DNA of 58,253 nt, taken from the NCBI RefSeq assembly GCF_900129935.1, contig NZ_FQXJ01000025.1, positions 1 through 58,253 on the forward strand, given 5' to 3'. The position numbers and the translations under genes were made by a program. This document shows positions 17,513 through 24,982 of this stretch, piece by piece (position 1 is the first letter of the stretch; each line of letters starts with the position of its first letter). The DNA comes from Desulfosporosinus lacus DSM 15449 (GTDB taxonomy: Bacteria; Bacillota; Desulfitobacteriia; Desulfitobacteriales; Desulfitobacteriaceae). A model generated the notes under the pieces. It saw only the letters and a list, made by a program, of their open reading frames with translations, did no database searches and had not been told where the DNA came from.

Positions 17513-18775
17513 ATGACAGCATTAAATACTGGGGATATTGCTTTCCTGGTTATATGTACTCTGCTAGTTTTTCTAATGACGCCTGGTCTGGCATTATTCT
17601 ATGGGGGAATGGTTAGAAAACGCAATGTGCTTTCCATTATGATGCAAAGTTATGCTGCCATGGGGGTAGTCACCGTTATTTGGGTATTATTTGGATACTC
17701 ATTAGCCTTCGGACCGGATCACGGTCATATAATAGGTGGCCTTGATTGGATAGGACTTAGAGGAGTGGGGCTTTCTCCCAACCCTGATTATGCTCCGACT
17801 ATTCCGCATTTATTATTCTTCCTATTCCAACTAATGTTTGCGATTATCACACCAGCTGTGATAAGTGGAGCAACTGCAGAAAGATTGCGTTTCACAGCAT
17901 TTTTACTGTTTATCATTCTTTGGAGCACGTTCGTATATATACCTCTGGCCCATTGGGTGTGGGGAATCGGCGGATGGATGCGCAATCTGGGAGTATTGGA
18001 TTTTGCGGGAGGTACGGTCGTTGAGGTAGCTTCTGGTGTATCCGGATTAGTAGCAGCATTTGTTGTAGGTAAGCGTTTAAAGGTAGGGTATGAGTGGAAT
18101 ATTCCCCATCATATGCCCAACGTTCTTTTTGGAGGCGGGCTATTATGGTTTGGTTGGTTTGGATTTAATGCCGGAGGTGCAATGGGAGCAAATGGCGTCG
18201 CGGTACTTGCGCTTGCTACAACTCAAATAGCCGGAGCAACCGGCATGATCGGATGGGCGCTGGTTGAATGGCTTCATCGTCGCCAAATAACCGTCTTCGG
18301 TGCGGTCAGTGGGATTATTTCTGCTCTGGTAGCCATCACACCAGCAGCGGGATATGTCTCGACGGTTAGTGCGCTGCTTATTGGATTTATCGCGGGAGGA
18401 GTCTGTTATTTAGCAGTCAGCATTCTTAAAGCTAAGCTAGGATATGACGATGCCTTGGATGTCTTCGGAATTCATGGAATTGGAGGAACTTGGGGAACAA
18501 TTGCTACTGGAATTTTTGCTGATTTAAGCCTTAATCCACAAGGAAAAAACGGTTGGATTAATGGAGGCGGATTTGAACCGGTTTTAATACAATTACTTGC
18601 GGTGTTAGCTACATATATATTTGCTGGAATGATGACGTTTCTCATTCTAAAGGGAATAGCCTTGATTACCCCCCTTAGAGCAAGCGATGACGAACAAGTT
18701 AATGGATTGGATTTAACTCAACATAGAGAAAAGGCCTATCCAGACTTTGAACTTAGCGAAAATGTGTATATCTAA
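17513..18775 (+). CDS. amtB: Ammonium transporter
   Basis: The 420-residue channel has eleven membrane segments and Amt hallmarks: FYGGMVRKRN near the N-terminus, DFAGGTVVEVASGVSG, and the second pore histidine in DVFGIHGIGGTWG. ATG 17513 follows GAGGAGG. It conducts ammonium/ammonia and is normally gated by a PII protein; the PII gene is next door but convergent, with the two stop codons overlapping. Nitrogen-responsive control is expected but no operator is visible. Confidence 0.93.
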   Translation: MTALNTGDIAFLVICTLLVFLMTPGLALFYGGMVRKRNVLSIMMQSYAAMGVVTVIWVLFGYSLAFGPDHGHIIGGLDWIGLRGVGLSPNPDYAPTIPHLLFFLFQLMFAIITPAVISGATAERLRFTAFLLFIILWSTFVYIPLAHWVWGIGGWMRNLGVLDFAGGTVVEVASGVSGLVAAFVVGKRLKVGYEWNIPHHMPNVLFGGGLLWFGWFGFNAGGAMGANGVAVLALATTQIAGATGMIGWALVEWLHRRQITVFGAVSGIISALVAITPAAGYVSTVSALLIGFIAGGVCYLAVSILKAKLGYDDALDVFGIHGIGGTWGTIATGIFADLSLNPQGKNGWINGGGFEPVLIQLLAVLATYIFAGMMTFLILKGIALITPLRASDDEQVNGLDLTQHREKAYPDFELSENVYI

Positions 18776-19110
18776 AGAGCCGCCTCACCGTGTTCGCCTG
18801 TTCGAATGCGGACTGAATCCACTACGTCATAAACAAAGATTTTACCATCTCCAAATTCACCGGTTTTCGATGTTTTAACAATGGCTTCGATGACTTCATC
18901 GATTTTCTTAGATGAAACCACTACTTCCAGTTTTATCTTTACTAAGAGCTTTGTGACGATTTCTTGACCGCGGTAAATTTGGGTGTAGCCCTTTTGATTT
19001 CCAAACCCCGAAACGTTAGAGACAGTCATCCCATTAACACCCAGGTCCGATAGAGCGATCTTTACGTCATTAAGTTTTTCTGGTCTAATGATTGCTTCAA
19101 TTTTTTTCAT
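18772..19110 (-). CDS. PII nitrogen regulatory protein
   Basis: The 112-residue protein has the PII fold markers: IRPEKLNDVKIALSDLGVNGMTV, a T-loop with YRG (the Tyr51 region), and GEFGDGKIFVYDVVDSVRIRTGE covering the B and C loops. It likely binds ATP, ADP and 2-oxoglutarate and blocks AmtB. Unlike the common amtB-glnK operon, it is encoded on the opposite strand, ending inside the amtB stop codon, so each transcript is antisense to the other's 3' end. GlnB versus GlnK cannot be settled. Confidence 0.9.
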   Translation of the reverse strand: MKKIEAIIRPEKLNDVKIALSDLGVNGMTVSNVSGFGNQKGYTQIYRGQEIVTKLLVKIKLEVVVSSKKIDEVIEAIVKTSKTGEFGDGKIFVYDVVDSVRIRTGEHGEAAL

Positions 19111-19200
19111 ATTACCACCACCTTAATTGTTTATTCTTGGACAGAAAAGGGTCTAGGCTACTCCATTATATCAGAATGCTTTTTTAGATTATATCTCTTT

Positions 19201-19231
19201 TAAACGAAAAGCCGGGCTTATGCCCGGCTTT
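19201..19231 (-). terminator. Terminator overlapping a small gene's stop codon
   Basis: On the minus strand AAAGCCGGGC, loop ATAA, GCCCGGCTTT, then TCGTTT. The TAA stop of the 31-residue gene forms the loop. Confidence 0.7.
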
Positions 19232-19313
19232 GAGGAGTTTTTTTCTTGAAAGGAGAGTTTTTACCTCGATCAGGTTTACCTGTCTGCGCTTTATCGGTTG
19301 CTCGATTAGACAT
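19218..19313 (-). CDS. Small basic hydrophilic protein (31 residues)
   Basis: ATG 19313 follows AAAGGAGG at ideal spacing. The product, MSNRATDKAQTGKPDRG followed by KNSPFKKKTPQSRA, is strongly basic, disordered-looking and free of cysteine. Size and composition recall minor small acid-soluble spore proteins, but no family is securely recognised. The stop codon sits in the loop of a strong terminator. A similar hydrophilic 43-residue gene lies just upstream on the same strand. Confidence 0.6.
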   Translation of the reverse strand: MSNRATDKAQTGKPDRGKNSPFKKKTPQSRA

Positions 19314-19369
19314 GTGTTTCCTCCTTTCACATTAGATATTTAAGGAAATATCAAGTTTTTGAGATGCCT

Positions 19370-19501
19370 TTATCCTTTTTGGTTTGTCTCTTGATCTTTG
19401 CCATAATCAGTTCTGCCATCTTGATCTGGTTGATGACTGTAGGGCAGATCTTCACGTTTTGGAAACCTTCGTTTGTTTTTGGGGGATTGATCCTGCTCCA
19501 T
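19370..19501 (-). CDS. Small hydrophilic protein (43 residues)
   Basis: ATG 19501 lies behind AAGGGAGG. The 43 residues (MEQDQSPKNKRRFPKRED, then LPYSHQPDQDGRTDYGK and DQETNQKG) are highly charged with no hydrophobic core. It precedes the 31-residue gene on the same strand by 56 bases, and both may be late-stage spore or nucleic-acid-associated peptides; that is context only. No family is recognised. Confidence 0.55.
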   Translation of the reverse strand: MEQDQSPKNKRRFPKREDLPYSHQPDQDGRTDYGKDQETNQKG

Positions 19502-19571
19502 AGAATGCCTCCCTTAACGTTCGAATACGTTTAGGATACCCTATGAACAGGTATTTATGTTGAGCTTTGAA

Positions 19572-20132
19572 TTAGATTTTTCCAATGAATTTAAAATCTT
19601 TTAAGATTCCAGTCATTCCAGGTTGCCAGTAAGCGGGTACACCCAGCCCGGTAGTTTCTTCATACATCAGTCCCTGAATAACGCGAATAATTTCAGCGAC
19701 GTTACGACCAACTTCGGGTGGATAGAGGCTGGTGTACTTTACTTGGCGATCAGGAGAAATAATAAAAGTTGCTCGGTAGGAAATTCCTAAGTCTGTTCTA
19801 AGGACTCCGTATTGATTAGTTATGAAATGAGAACGGTCGGATAATAACGGATAATTTATGGTGCGTGCAGAGGGGGATGTTTCTGCGAAGATTTTATGAG
19901 AATAAACGCTGTCAGTGCTAATGGCTAAAACTTGAACACCAAGTTTTTGAAATGTTTTTTGCTGAGCAGCCACGGCTGCCAATTCAGTCGGTCAGACAAA
20001 GGTGAAATCACTCGAATAGAAGAATAAGAGAACCCATTGGTTTTGAAAATCACTGAGTCGGATCGTCACTTTGTTGCCACCGGCGTATGCTTCTGCTTCA
20101 AAATCTGGCGCATGTTGGGTTGGACTAATCAT
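19572..20132 (-). CDS. Peroxiredoxin with selenocysteine at the peroxidatic site
   Basis: Read from ATG 20132 (GGGAGG 8 bases upstream) through one in-frame TGA at 19992-19994, this is a 186-residue AhpC/Prx-type protein. The TGA is codon 47 and falls in FTFV-TGA-PTEL, where the family has the peroxidatic Cys (PxxxTxxC). The frame is intact on both sides and a SECIS-like hairpin follows. The protein contains no cysteine elsewhere: the usual C-terminal VCP resolving motif is replaced by GVPAYW, so it would act as a 1-Sec peroxidase needing an external reductant. Peroxiredoxin selenoproteins with Sec47 are known in anaerobic Firmicutes (PrxU of Eubacterium acidaminophilum). A standard caller would start it after the TGA and lose the active site. 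Confidence 0.88.
19962..19987 (-). promoter_or_regulatory. Candidate bacterial SECIS of the peroxiredoxin
   Basis: From 5 bases after the TGA: CTGA, a bulge ATTG, GCAGC, loop CGTG, GCTGC, TCAG. The apical loop lies 18-21 bases after the TGA and contains G, which fits the bacterial SECIS geometry bound by SelB. Confidence 0.75.
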
Positions 20133-20386
20133 CGCTTTAACCTCCCTGAAAAATACTCTCTTTTAAAATATGCTTTCCCAGGGCGCCTTGACATGAATCT
20201 AACACAATAGAAAAGAGATCTCCCTAAATTTTAAGGAGATCAAAGAAGAGGACTAACTACATGAAGAAAATGAGAATAAACTTAACACTATTATATGTAG
20301 GAATATGTCGATTATATTATGTTTAGTATATGTAATAATTTACAGTTAATTTGATTTAAGATCTGGAGAAACATCTAGAAATCATA
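20133..20386. other. AT-rich spacer with a short hairpin
   Basis: No firm gene. GATCTCC/GGAGATC (20217-20241) forms a small dyad without a T tract. An ATG at about 20261 behind GAGG opens only 21 codons ending in TAG; it is more likely chance or a gene remnant. Confidence 0.3.
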
Positions 20387-20416
20387 TTGACAGGACATTA
20401 GCTTAAATGTTAGACT
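20387..20416 (+). promoter_or_regulatory. Promoter of the SAM riboswitch operon
   Basis: TTGACA (20387-20392), an 18-base spacer and TAGACT (20411-20416), about 26 bases before the first riboswitch helix. Confidence 0.6.
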
Positions 20417-20441
20417 CAGCATAATGAATTGAATTAATAGG

Positions 20442-20575
20442 CTCTTATCCGGAGTGGTGGAGGGACTAGCCCTATGAAACCCGGCAACCAGCTTGATACG
20501 CGCGATTTATGTCTTAGCGTGGAGAAAGCATGGTGCTAATTCTTGCAGGAGAAGATTTTCCTGGCAGATAAGAGG
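20442..20575 (+). ncRNA. SAM-I (S-box) riboswitch
   Basis: The element shows the S-box order: CTCTTATCC closing strand, GTGGAGGGACT, CCTATGAAACCCGGCAACC, a variable hairpin, ATGGTGCTAATTC and TGGCAGATAAGAG closing the first helix. S-box RNAs bind S-adenosylmethionine and promote early termination. A terminator stem follows at 20598, so high SAM should shut off the homocysteine synthesis genes behind it. Confidence 0.95.
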
Positions 20576-20597
20576 AGTGTCGAATAATGAAATTTTG

Positions 20598-20626
20598 GCC
20601 TCTTCTATCACAGAAGAGGTCTTTTC
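20598..20626 (+). terminator. Regulated terminator of the SAM riboswitch
   Basis: GGCCTCTTCT and AGAAGAGGTC pair around a short loop (ATCAC) and run into TTTTC. It is the OFF structure expected downstream of an S-box. Confidence 0.85.
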
Positions 20627-20707
20627 TAGTGGAAAAATTCCAAATATATTAATGAGATTATTAACAGTTAATCTACTGGCTCAACAAATCTGGAGGTGGA
20701 GATAATT

Positions 20708-21904
20708 ATGAGTGTTGAAAAGACTTACGCAGAAATCAATACTAAAATCAAAGCAGGCAAAGCAATTGTTGTGACTGCAGAAGAGCTTATCACCCTGGTG
20801 GAAGAAAAAGGCCTTACCAAAGCAGCTCAAGAAGTTGATGTGGTAACAACCGGAACTTTTGCTCCAATGTGTTCTTCAGGTGCCTTTTTAAGTTTCGGGC
20901 ACACGAAACCACGGATGAAAATGCAAAAAGTTTGGCTGAACGGTGTTGCCGCTTATACGGGGATTGCTGCTGTTGACGCTTATATCGGAGCAACTGAGAT
21001 GCACGAAGATGACCCGCTAAACAGCAACTATCCAGGTGAATTTAGATATGGCGGGGGTCATGTAATTGCGGACCTCGTTGCTCGTAAGCCAGTCAAACTA
21101 AAAGCGCTGGCATATGGTACAGACTGTTACCCGCGTAGAAATCTCGAAACAACCATAACCCTTGATGATATAAATGAGGCTATTCTATTTAATCCTCGAA
21201 ATGCCTATCAGAACTATAACTGTGCGGTAAATTTAACTGATCGTACCATTTACACATATATGGGAATGATCAAACCTCATATGGGAAACGCCAATTATTC
21301 TACCGCCGGACAACTGAGTCCACTTTTGAAAGATCCACATTTTAAGACAATTGGAGTGGGAACTAAGATCTTTCTCGGCGGCGGGATCGGATATGTTGCG
21401 TGGAATGGCACTCAACATTTTCCATCAATGATTGATGTTGAGGGAAAAGAACTTGGCAGTGCAGGAGGGACACTGGCTGTCACTGGGGATCTAAAACAGA
21501 TGAGCCCGCGATGGCTTGTGGGTACAAGTTATCTAGGATATGGTGCAACGCTCAGTGTTGGAATTGGCATACCCATACCGATTCTAAATAAAGAAATTGC
21601 TCGGTATGCCGCTAAGAAGGATGAAGAGCTATTTGCACCCGTTGTCGACTATGGAGAAGCGTATCCTTCGTTTACACCGGGTAATCTGGGATATGTCAGT
21701 TATGCAGACCTTAAGAGTGGGAAGATCACTGTCAATGGCAAGGAAATATCTACTGCTCCTTTGTCAAGTATGCCTCGGGCTCGTGAAATCGCTGCAACCT
21801 TAAAAGGGTGGATTCTGAAAGGGGAATTTCAGTTGACTGAACCAGTCAAAACTCTTCCCTCACCCGCTGACGGCTTTACCGCTCACAGTATAAAGGAGGA
21901 TTGA
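20708..21904 (+). CDS. DUF39 (COG1900) homocysteine biosynthesis protein
   Basis: ATG 20708 is used because GGAGG lies 10 bases upstream; a GTG at 20696 overlaps it. The 398-residue protein matches the COG1900/DUF39 family (MCSSGAFLSFGHTKPRMKM, YGTDCYPRR, GGGIGYVAWNGTQH). In methanogens and other anaerobes COG1900 with a NIL-ferredoxin makes homocysteine from aspartate semialdehyde and sulfide (established for MA1821/MA1822). Two conserved cysteines, in MCSSG and TDCYP, are present. No CBS domains are attached here. The SAM riboswitch in front fits a methionine-pathway role. Confidence 0.9.
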   Translation: MSVEKTYAEINTKIKAGKAIVVTAEELITLVEEKGLTKAAQEVDVVTTGTFAPMCSSGAFLSFGHTKPRMKMQKVWLNGVAAYTGIAAVDAYIGATEMHEDDPLNSNYPGEFRYGGGHVIADLVARKPVKLKALAYGTDCYPRRNLETTITLDDINEAILFNPRNAYQNYNCAVNLTDRTIYTYMGMIKPHMGNANYSTAGQLSPLLKDPHFKTIGVGTKIFLGGGIGYVAWNGTQHFPSMIDVEGKELGSAGGTLAVTGDLKQMSPRWLVGTSYLGYGATLSVGIGIPIPILNKEIARYAAKKDEELFAPVVDYGEAYPSFTPGNLGYVSYADLKSGKITVNGKEISTAPLSSMPRAREIAATLKGWILKGEFQLTEPVKTLPSPADGFTAHSIKED

Positions 21905-21909
21905 TTATT

Positions 21910-22311
21910 ATGTCGCCAAAGAGAATAGTGTTGCGTTTTGGAACAGATATCTCGGTAAAACCCATCGTTTATCGTTTGGTTAAGGATTATGATTTAGTGG
22001 TTAATATTGTGAAAGCAGACGTCAACCCTCAAAAAGAAGGTACGATGATCTTAGAGGTTACCGGAGATCAAAGTGAAGACGGGCTTAACTATTTGCGCAA
22101 TTTAGGAGTTTCGGTACAGAATCTCACTCAGGAAATCGTGCGAAATGACGAAAAATGTGTCATGTGCGGAGCATGTACAGGGGTTTGCCCAACAGGTGCC
22201 TTATATATGGAACGCCCATCTATGGAAGTACGCTTTGATGGGGATCAATGTGTTTTTTGCCAACTATGTGTGAAAGTCTGCCCAATGTGGGCTATGGAGG
22301 TCCGTCTGTAA
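21910..22311 (+). CDS. NIL-domain ferredoxin of homocysteine synthesis
   Basis: ATG 21910 sits 10 bases after AAAGGAGG. The 133-residue protein joins a NIL domain (about 1-75) to a two-cluster ferredoxin (CVMCGACTGVCP and CVFCQLCVKVCP). This is the partner of COG1900 in anaerobic homocysteine synthesis and probably supplies reducing equivalents for sulfur transfer. It overlaps the operon closely: the upstream stop lies 5 bases before its ATG. Confidence 0.92.
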   Translation: MSPKRIVLRFGTDISVKPIVYRLVKDYDLVVNIVKADVNPQKEGTMILEVTGDQSEDGLNYLRNLGVSVQNLTQEIVRNDEKCVMCGACTGVCPTGALYMERPSMEVRFDGDQCVFCQLCVKVCPMWAMEVRL

Positions 22312-23058
22312 TTGGATTTTACGGAACGCAGTTATCGCCAAGATCATCGTCAAGAGGATTTAGTTCATTTCCAGCTTGCCGTAAGAGAAACTGATTTGGA
22401 TATTGGTATACGGAAAGAACGATTTACTTCCGAACTGGTTGAGTGGGCAGCGGAAATCATTCGAGACTGTCGCAGACCGCTAGAAGACTATATTCAAAAG
22501 GATCCTGGTTTTGCAAGCTCTTTAACTCCATATACAGTTTTGCCAGATGCTCCTATAATTGTTAAGAGGATGGCGGAGGCCGGGAGACTTGCTGGAGTTG
22601 GGCCGATGGCCGCGGTTGCAGGAGCGGTGGCAGAGTGGGTTGGGAAATCTATTGCGAAGCGCTCCCGGGATGTGATCGTAGAAAACGGTGGGGATATCTT
22701 CATGCGTACAAGCCGGATTCGCAAAGTCGGGATTTTTGCAGGGGATTCACCGCTGTCTAATCTTGTTGCAATTGAAATCAGACCGAACCAAACTCCGCTA
22801 GGAATATGCACTTCATCTGGTAAAGTCGGTCATTCCTTGAGCTATGGCAAAGCTGACGCCGTAGTCGTGCTTTCTCCCTCGGTGCCTTTAGCGGATGCTG
22901 TTGCTACTGCAACTGGGAACCTTGTTCAGACGACGGATGATTTAGAAAGGGCCATTGCATTTGCTTCTCAGATTGAAGGAGTTACGGGTATCTTGGTCAT
23001 CAAAGATGACCGTTTAGCGGTCTGGGGAAGTGTAAAGCTGTTGCCAATCAAGGCCTGA
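22312..23058 (+). CDS. UPF0280 (COG2122, ApbE-like) protein
   Basis: The gene starts at TTG 22312, immediately after the ferredoxin stop, with GGAGG 11 bases upstream. The 248-residue protein belongs to UPF0280: VGPMAAVAGAVAEWVGK, ENGGDIFMRT and GICTSSGKVGHSLSYGKADAVVVL. COG2122 members co-occur with COG1900 and the NIL-ferredoxin and contribute to homocysteine synthesis in Methanosarcina. The ApbE-like fold suggests flavin handling or a scaffold, but the exact role is unsettled. Confidence 0.88.
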   Translation: MDFTERSYRQDHRQEDLVHFQLAVRETDLDIGIRKERFTSELVEWAAEIIRDCRRPLEDYIQKDPGFASSLTPYTVLPDAPIIVKRMAEAGRLAGVGPMAAVAGAVAEWVGKSIAKRSRDVIVENGGDIFMRTSRIRKVGIFAGDSPLSNLVAIEIRPNQTPLGICTSSGKVGHSLSYGKADAVVVLSPSVPLADAVATATGNLVQTTDDLERAIAFASQIEGVTGILVIKDDRLAVWGSVKLLPIKA

Positions 23059-23544
23059 ATTTCAAAATAATACCAATACCATTTATTTTAGTTAGAAGTA
23101 TAAACTGACTGTGCTAATCAGTGATGATTTTCTGGAAGGTCTCGTCACGCAATCCTTGGCTACTGGGACACTAAGTCAGCATCTTATATAGCCAGCCATA
23201 GATCGCTAATCTCGATCATTCCTTTCTGAGTCATGACCGGCCCCAATGGCTTGGTGTCTAAACAAAATTTCTAAATTAAAATTTAAAGACACATAGAAAG
23301 AAACCTCCCCGTCGGGAGGTTTAAGTTTTTGCGCTAATGTCTTAAATTTCTTTTATATAATTGGTACAATACAAATTTAGCACGAATTGAAGGAGGAATC
23401 AATGCCCAGTTTTTAGGAGTTTTTAATAAAAGCAGTTAATTTGTTGGTTAAGGGAAGCTTTAAAGACTTTTTTATATAAATTCTAGAAATAAGGAAGGAG
23501 ACAGTCTGTTGCATATAGAAATTATTGTAAAGGAGTGATATTTT
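23059..23544. other. Intergenic region with terminator and tiny upstream frames
   Basis: Bases 23301-23322 form a terminator-like stem (AAACCTCCC, loop CGTC, GGGAGGTTT). The part before it may hold a gene remnant (an open stretch ending SLATGTLSQHLI then TAG near 23190). After it, AAGGAGG at 23390-23396 precedes ATG CCC AGT TTT TAG (23402-23416), a 4-codon frame with an ideal ribosome site; a second site, GGAAGGAG, precedes a 9-codon frame from TTG 23512 that ends in TGA within the next gene's ribosome site. Confidence 0.45.
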
Positions 23545-24768
23545 CTGAAACGCATGAGACTTATTCTTCTTATTATAGGATTTTTATGTTTAGCATCAAT
23601 GGGATGTGGGGTCCAATCGGTTATATCATCAACTCCAATTCAAAATTCAAAGCAAGGCGCTGATGAAGTCGGAGAGTTATCCGACGCAACAAAAGCCAAA
23701 CCCCCTGTCAAAAAAACGGTTACCCTAGTAGCGACTGGGGACATTCTGATGCATAATACTCAAATTGCATCAGGGCAACAGGCTGATGGATCATTCCAAT
23801 TCGATTCTTTTTTTAAACCTGTTAGATCCTTGATTGAGTATGGAGATTATGCTTCAACTAACTTTGAAGCGGCAATGGCTGGTGGAGGTTCTGGGTACAC
23901 TGGATATCCTAAGTTCAATAGTCCTGATGAAATGGCTGCGACTCTTAAAGAAGCAGGATATGACGTGGTTATTACTTCGAATAACCATATATTAGACAGG
24001 GGTTACTTGGGAGCAATCCGGACCATGGGCGTATTAAGAGATGCAGGTTTAGACATCGTTGGGACATATCAATGTCAAGAAGAGAAGGAAAGCTTTTTAA
24101 TTAAGGATCTAGACGGAATTCGCGTCGGTTATTTAGCGTATAGTTATGGGACCAATGGTATCCCTGTACCAAAAGAACATCCCTATTTTTTTAATTTCCT
24201 CAATAAAGAGACTGTTTTAAAGGAAATTAATCAATTAAGACCGAAAGTGGATGTTCTCGTTCTCGTATTGCACTGGGGAGTTGAGTATAGCCTCCAGCCC
24301 ACTGAGGAACAGCGAGAATTGGCACGGATATTTCTAGAGGCCGGAGTGGATGTCATCCTTGGCAGTCATCCACATGTAATTCAGCCTATGGAAGTTATGA
24401 AAATTAATAATCAAGATAAGTTTGTTATTTACTCAATGGGCAATTTCATTGGAGATCAACGTGGAGTCGAAAGGAACAGCGGAGTTATTTTAAACTTAAA
24501 CTTTCAAAAGGACATGTCGAGAGGACAAACCGTTCTGAAAAATGTATCGTATACTCCAACCTATTCACATAGCTATCTGGATAAAGGGCGCCGTCGTCGT
24601 TTTCGCGTTGTAGCGGTCGAAGATGCAATTCGCAAGGTGCAGGAGGGTAAGGAGCCTTATCTTAAAAGTTCAGATTTGGCGGTTTTGAAACAAGTTCTGG
24701 CGCAGACGCAAAAGCAACTGGGTACGCCGTTTAATCGAACAGAGGTATTGAATTCCAGTAATACTTAA
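23545..24768 (+). CDS. CapA-like lipoprotein (poly-gamma-glutamate synthesis family)
   Basis: The protein has a lipobox (LASMGC) after a short hydrophobic signal and a PGA_cap metallophosphatase-like domain (GDILMHNTQI, NFEAAMAG, SNNHILDRG, LHWGVEY, GSHPHVIQP, YSMGNFIGDQ). Related CapA/YwtB proteins act outside the membrane on poly-gamma-glutamate or cell-wall precursors. The first ATG (23554) lies 18 bases from AAAGGAG, too far; CTG 23545 is at 9 bases and yields a normal LKRMRLILL signal start, so a CTG start is proposed (407 residues). With ATG the length is 404. Confidence 0.8.
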   Translation: MKRMRLILLIIGFLCLASMGCGVQSVISSTPIQNSKQGADEVGELSDATKAKPPVKKTVTLVATGDILMHNTQIASGQQADGSFQFDSFFKPVRSLIEYGDYASTNFEAAMAGGGSGYTGYPKFNSPDEMAATLKEAGYDVVITSNNHILDRGYLGAIRTMGVLRDAGLDIVGTYQCQEEKESFLIKDLDGIRVGYLAYSYGTNGIPVPKEHPYFFNFLNKETVLKEINQLRPKVDVLVLVLHWGVEYSLQPTEEQRELARIFLEAGVDVILGSHPHVIQPMEVMKINNQDKFVIYSMGNFIGDQRGVERNSGVILNLNFQKDMSRGQTVLKNVSYTPTYSHSYLDKGRRRRFRVVAVEDAIRKVQEGKEPYLKSSDLAVLKQVLAQTQKQLGTPFNRTEVLNSSNT

Positions 24769-24784
24769 TCATAAGCCCCAACAT

Positions 24785-24836
24785 AACATAAGTTAAAGGG
24801 ATTAGCGATTCTAAGCTAATCCCTTTAACTTATGTT
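24785..24836. repeat. 22-bp perfect inverted repeat
   Basis: The arm AACATAAGTTAAAGGG plus ATTAGC (24785-24806) pairs without mismatch with 24815-24836 across an 8-base loop (GATTCTAA). No T tract follows, so it is not a canonical terminator, though it lies 17 bases after the capA-like stop and could protect or end that transcript. Confidence 0.8.
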
Positions 24837-24982
24837 CAAAAGCAACTTTTTGCCTTATTGAGCGTAGGAGGTTAAGGTTTATTGTTTTCTGGGTTTTCCA
24901 GTTTAGTGATATTTTTAAACTTTACCCTATAGGATTAAGTTGACAGTACTTTATTAATCGTCCAATCATAGGAGGGTTAAGG

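Noticed and set aside
19572-19982. A short peroxiredoxin starting after the TGA
   Set aside because: It would lack the first 50 residues and the catalytic site, while the upstream sequence codes for exactly those residues in the same frame with a good ribosome site.
19992-19994. Sequencing error or pseudogene as the cause of the peroxiredoxin TGA
   Set aside because: Only the catalytic codon is affected, no frameshift exists, and a SECIS-like hairpin follows; Sec is the simpler explanation, though resequencing is still the direct test.
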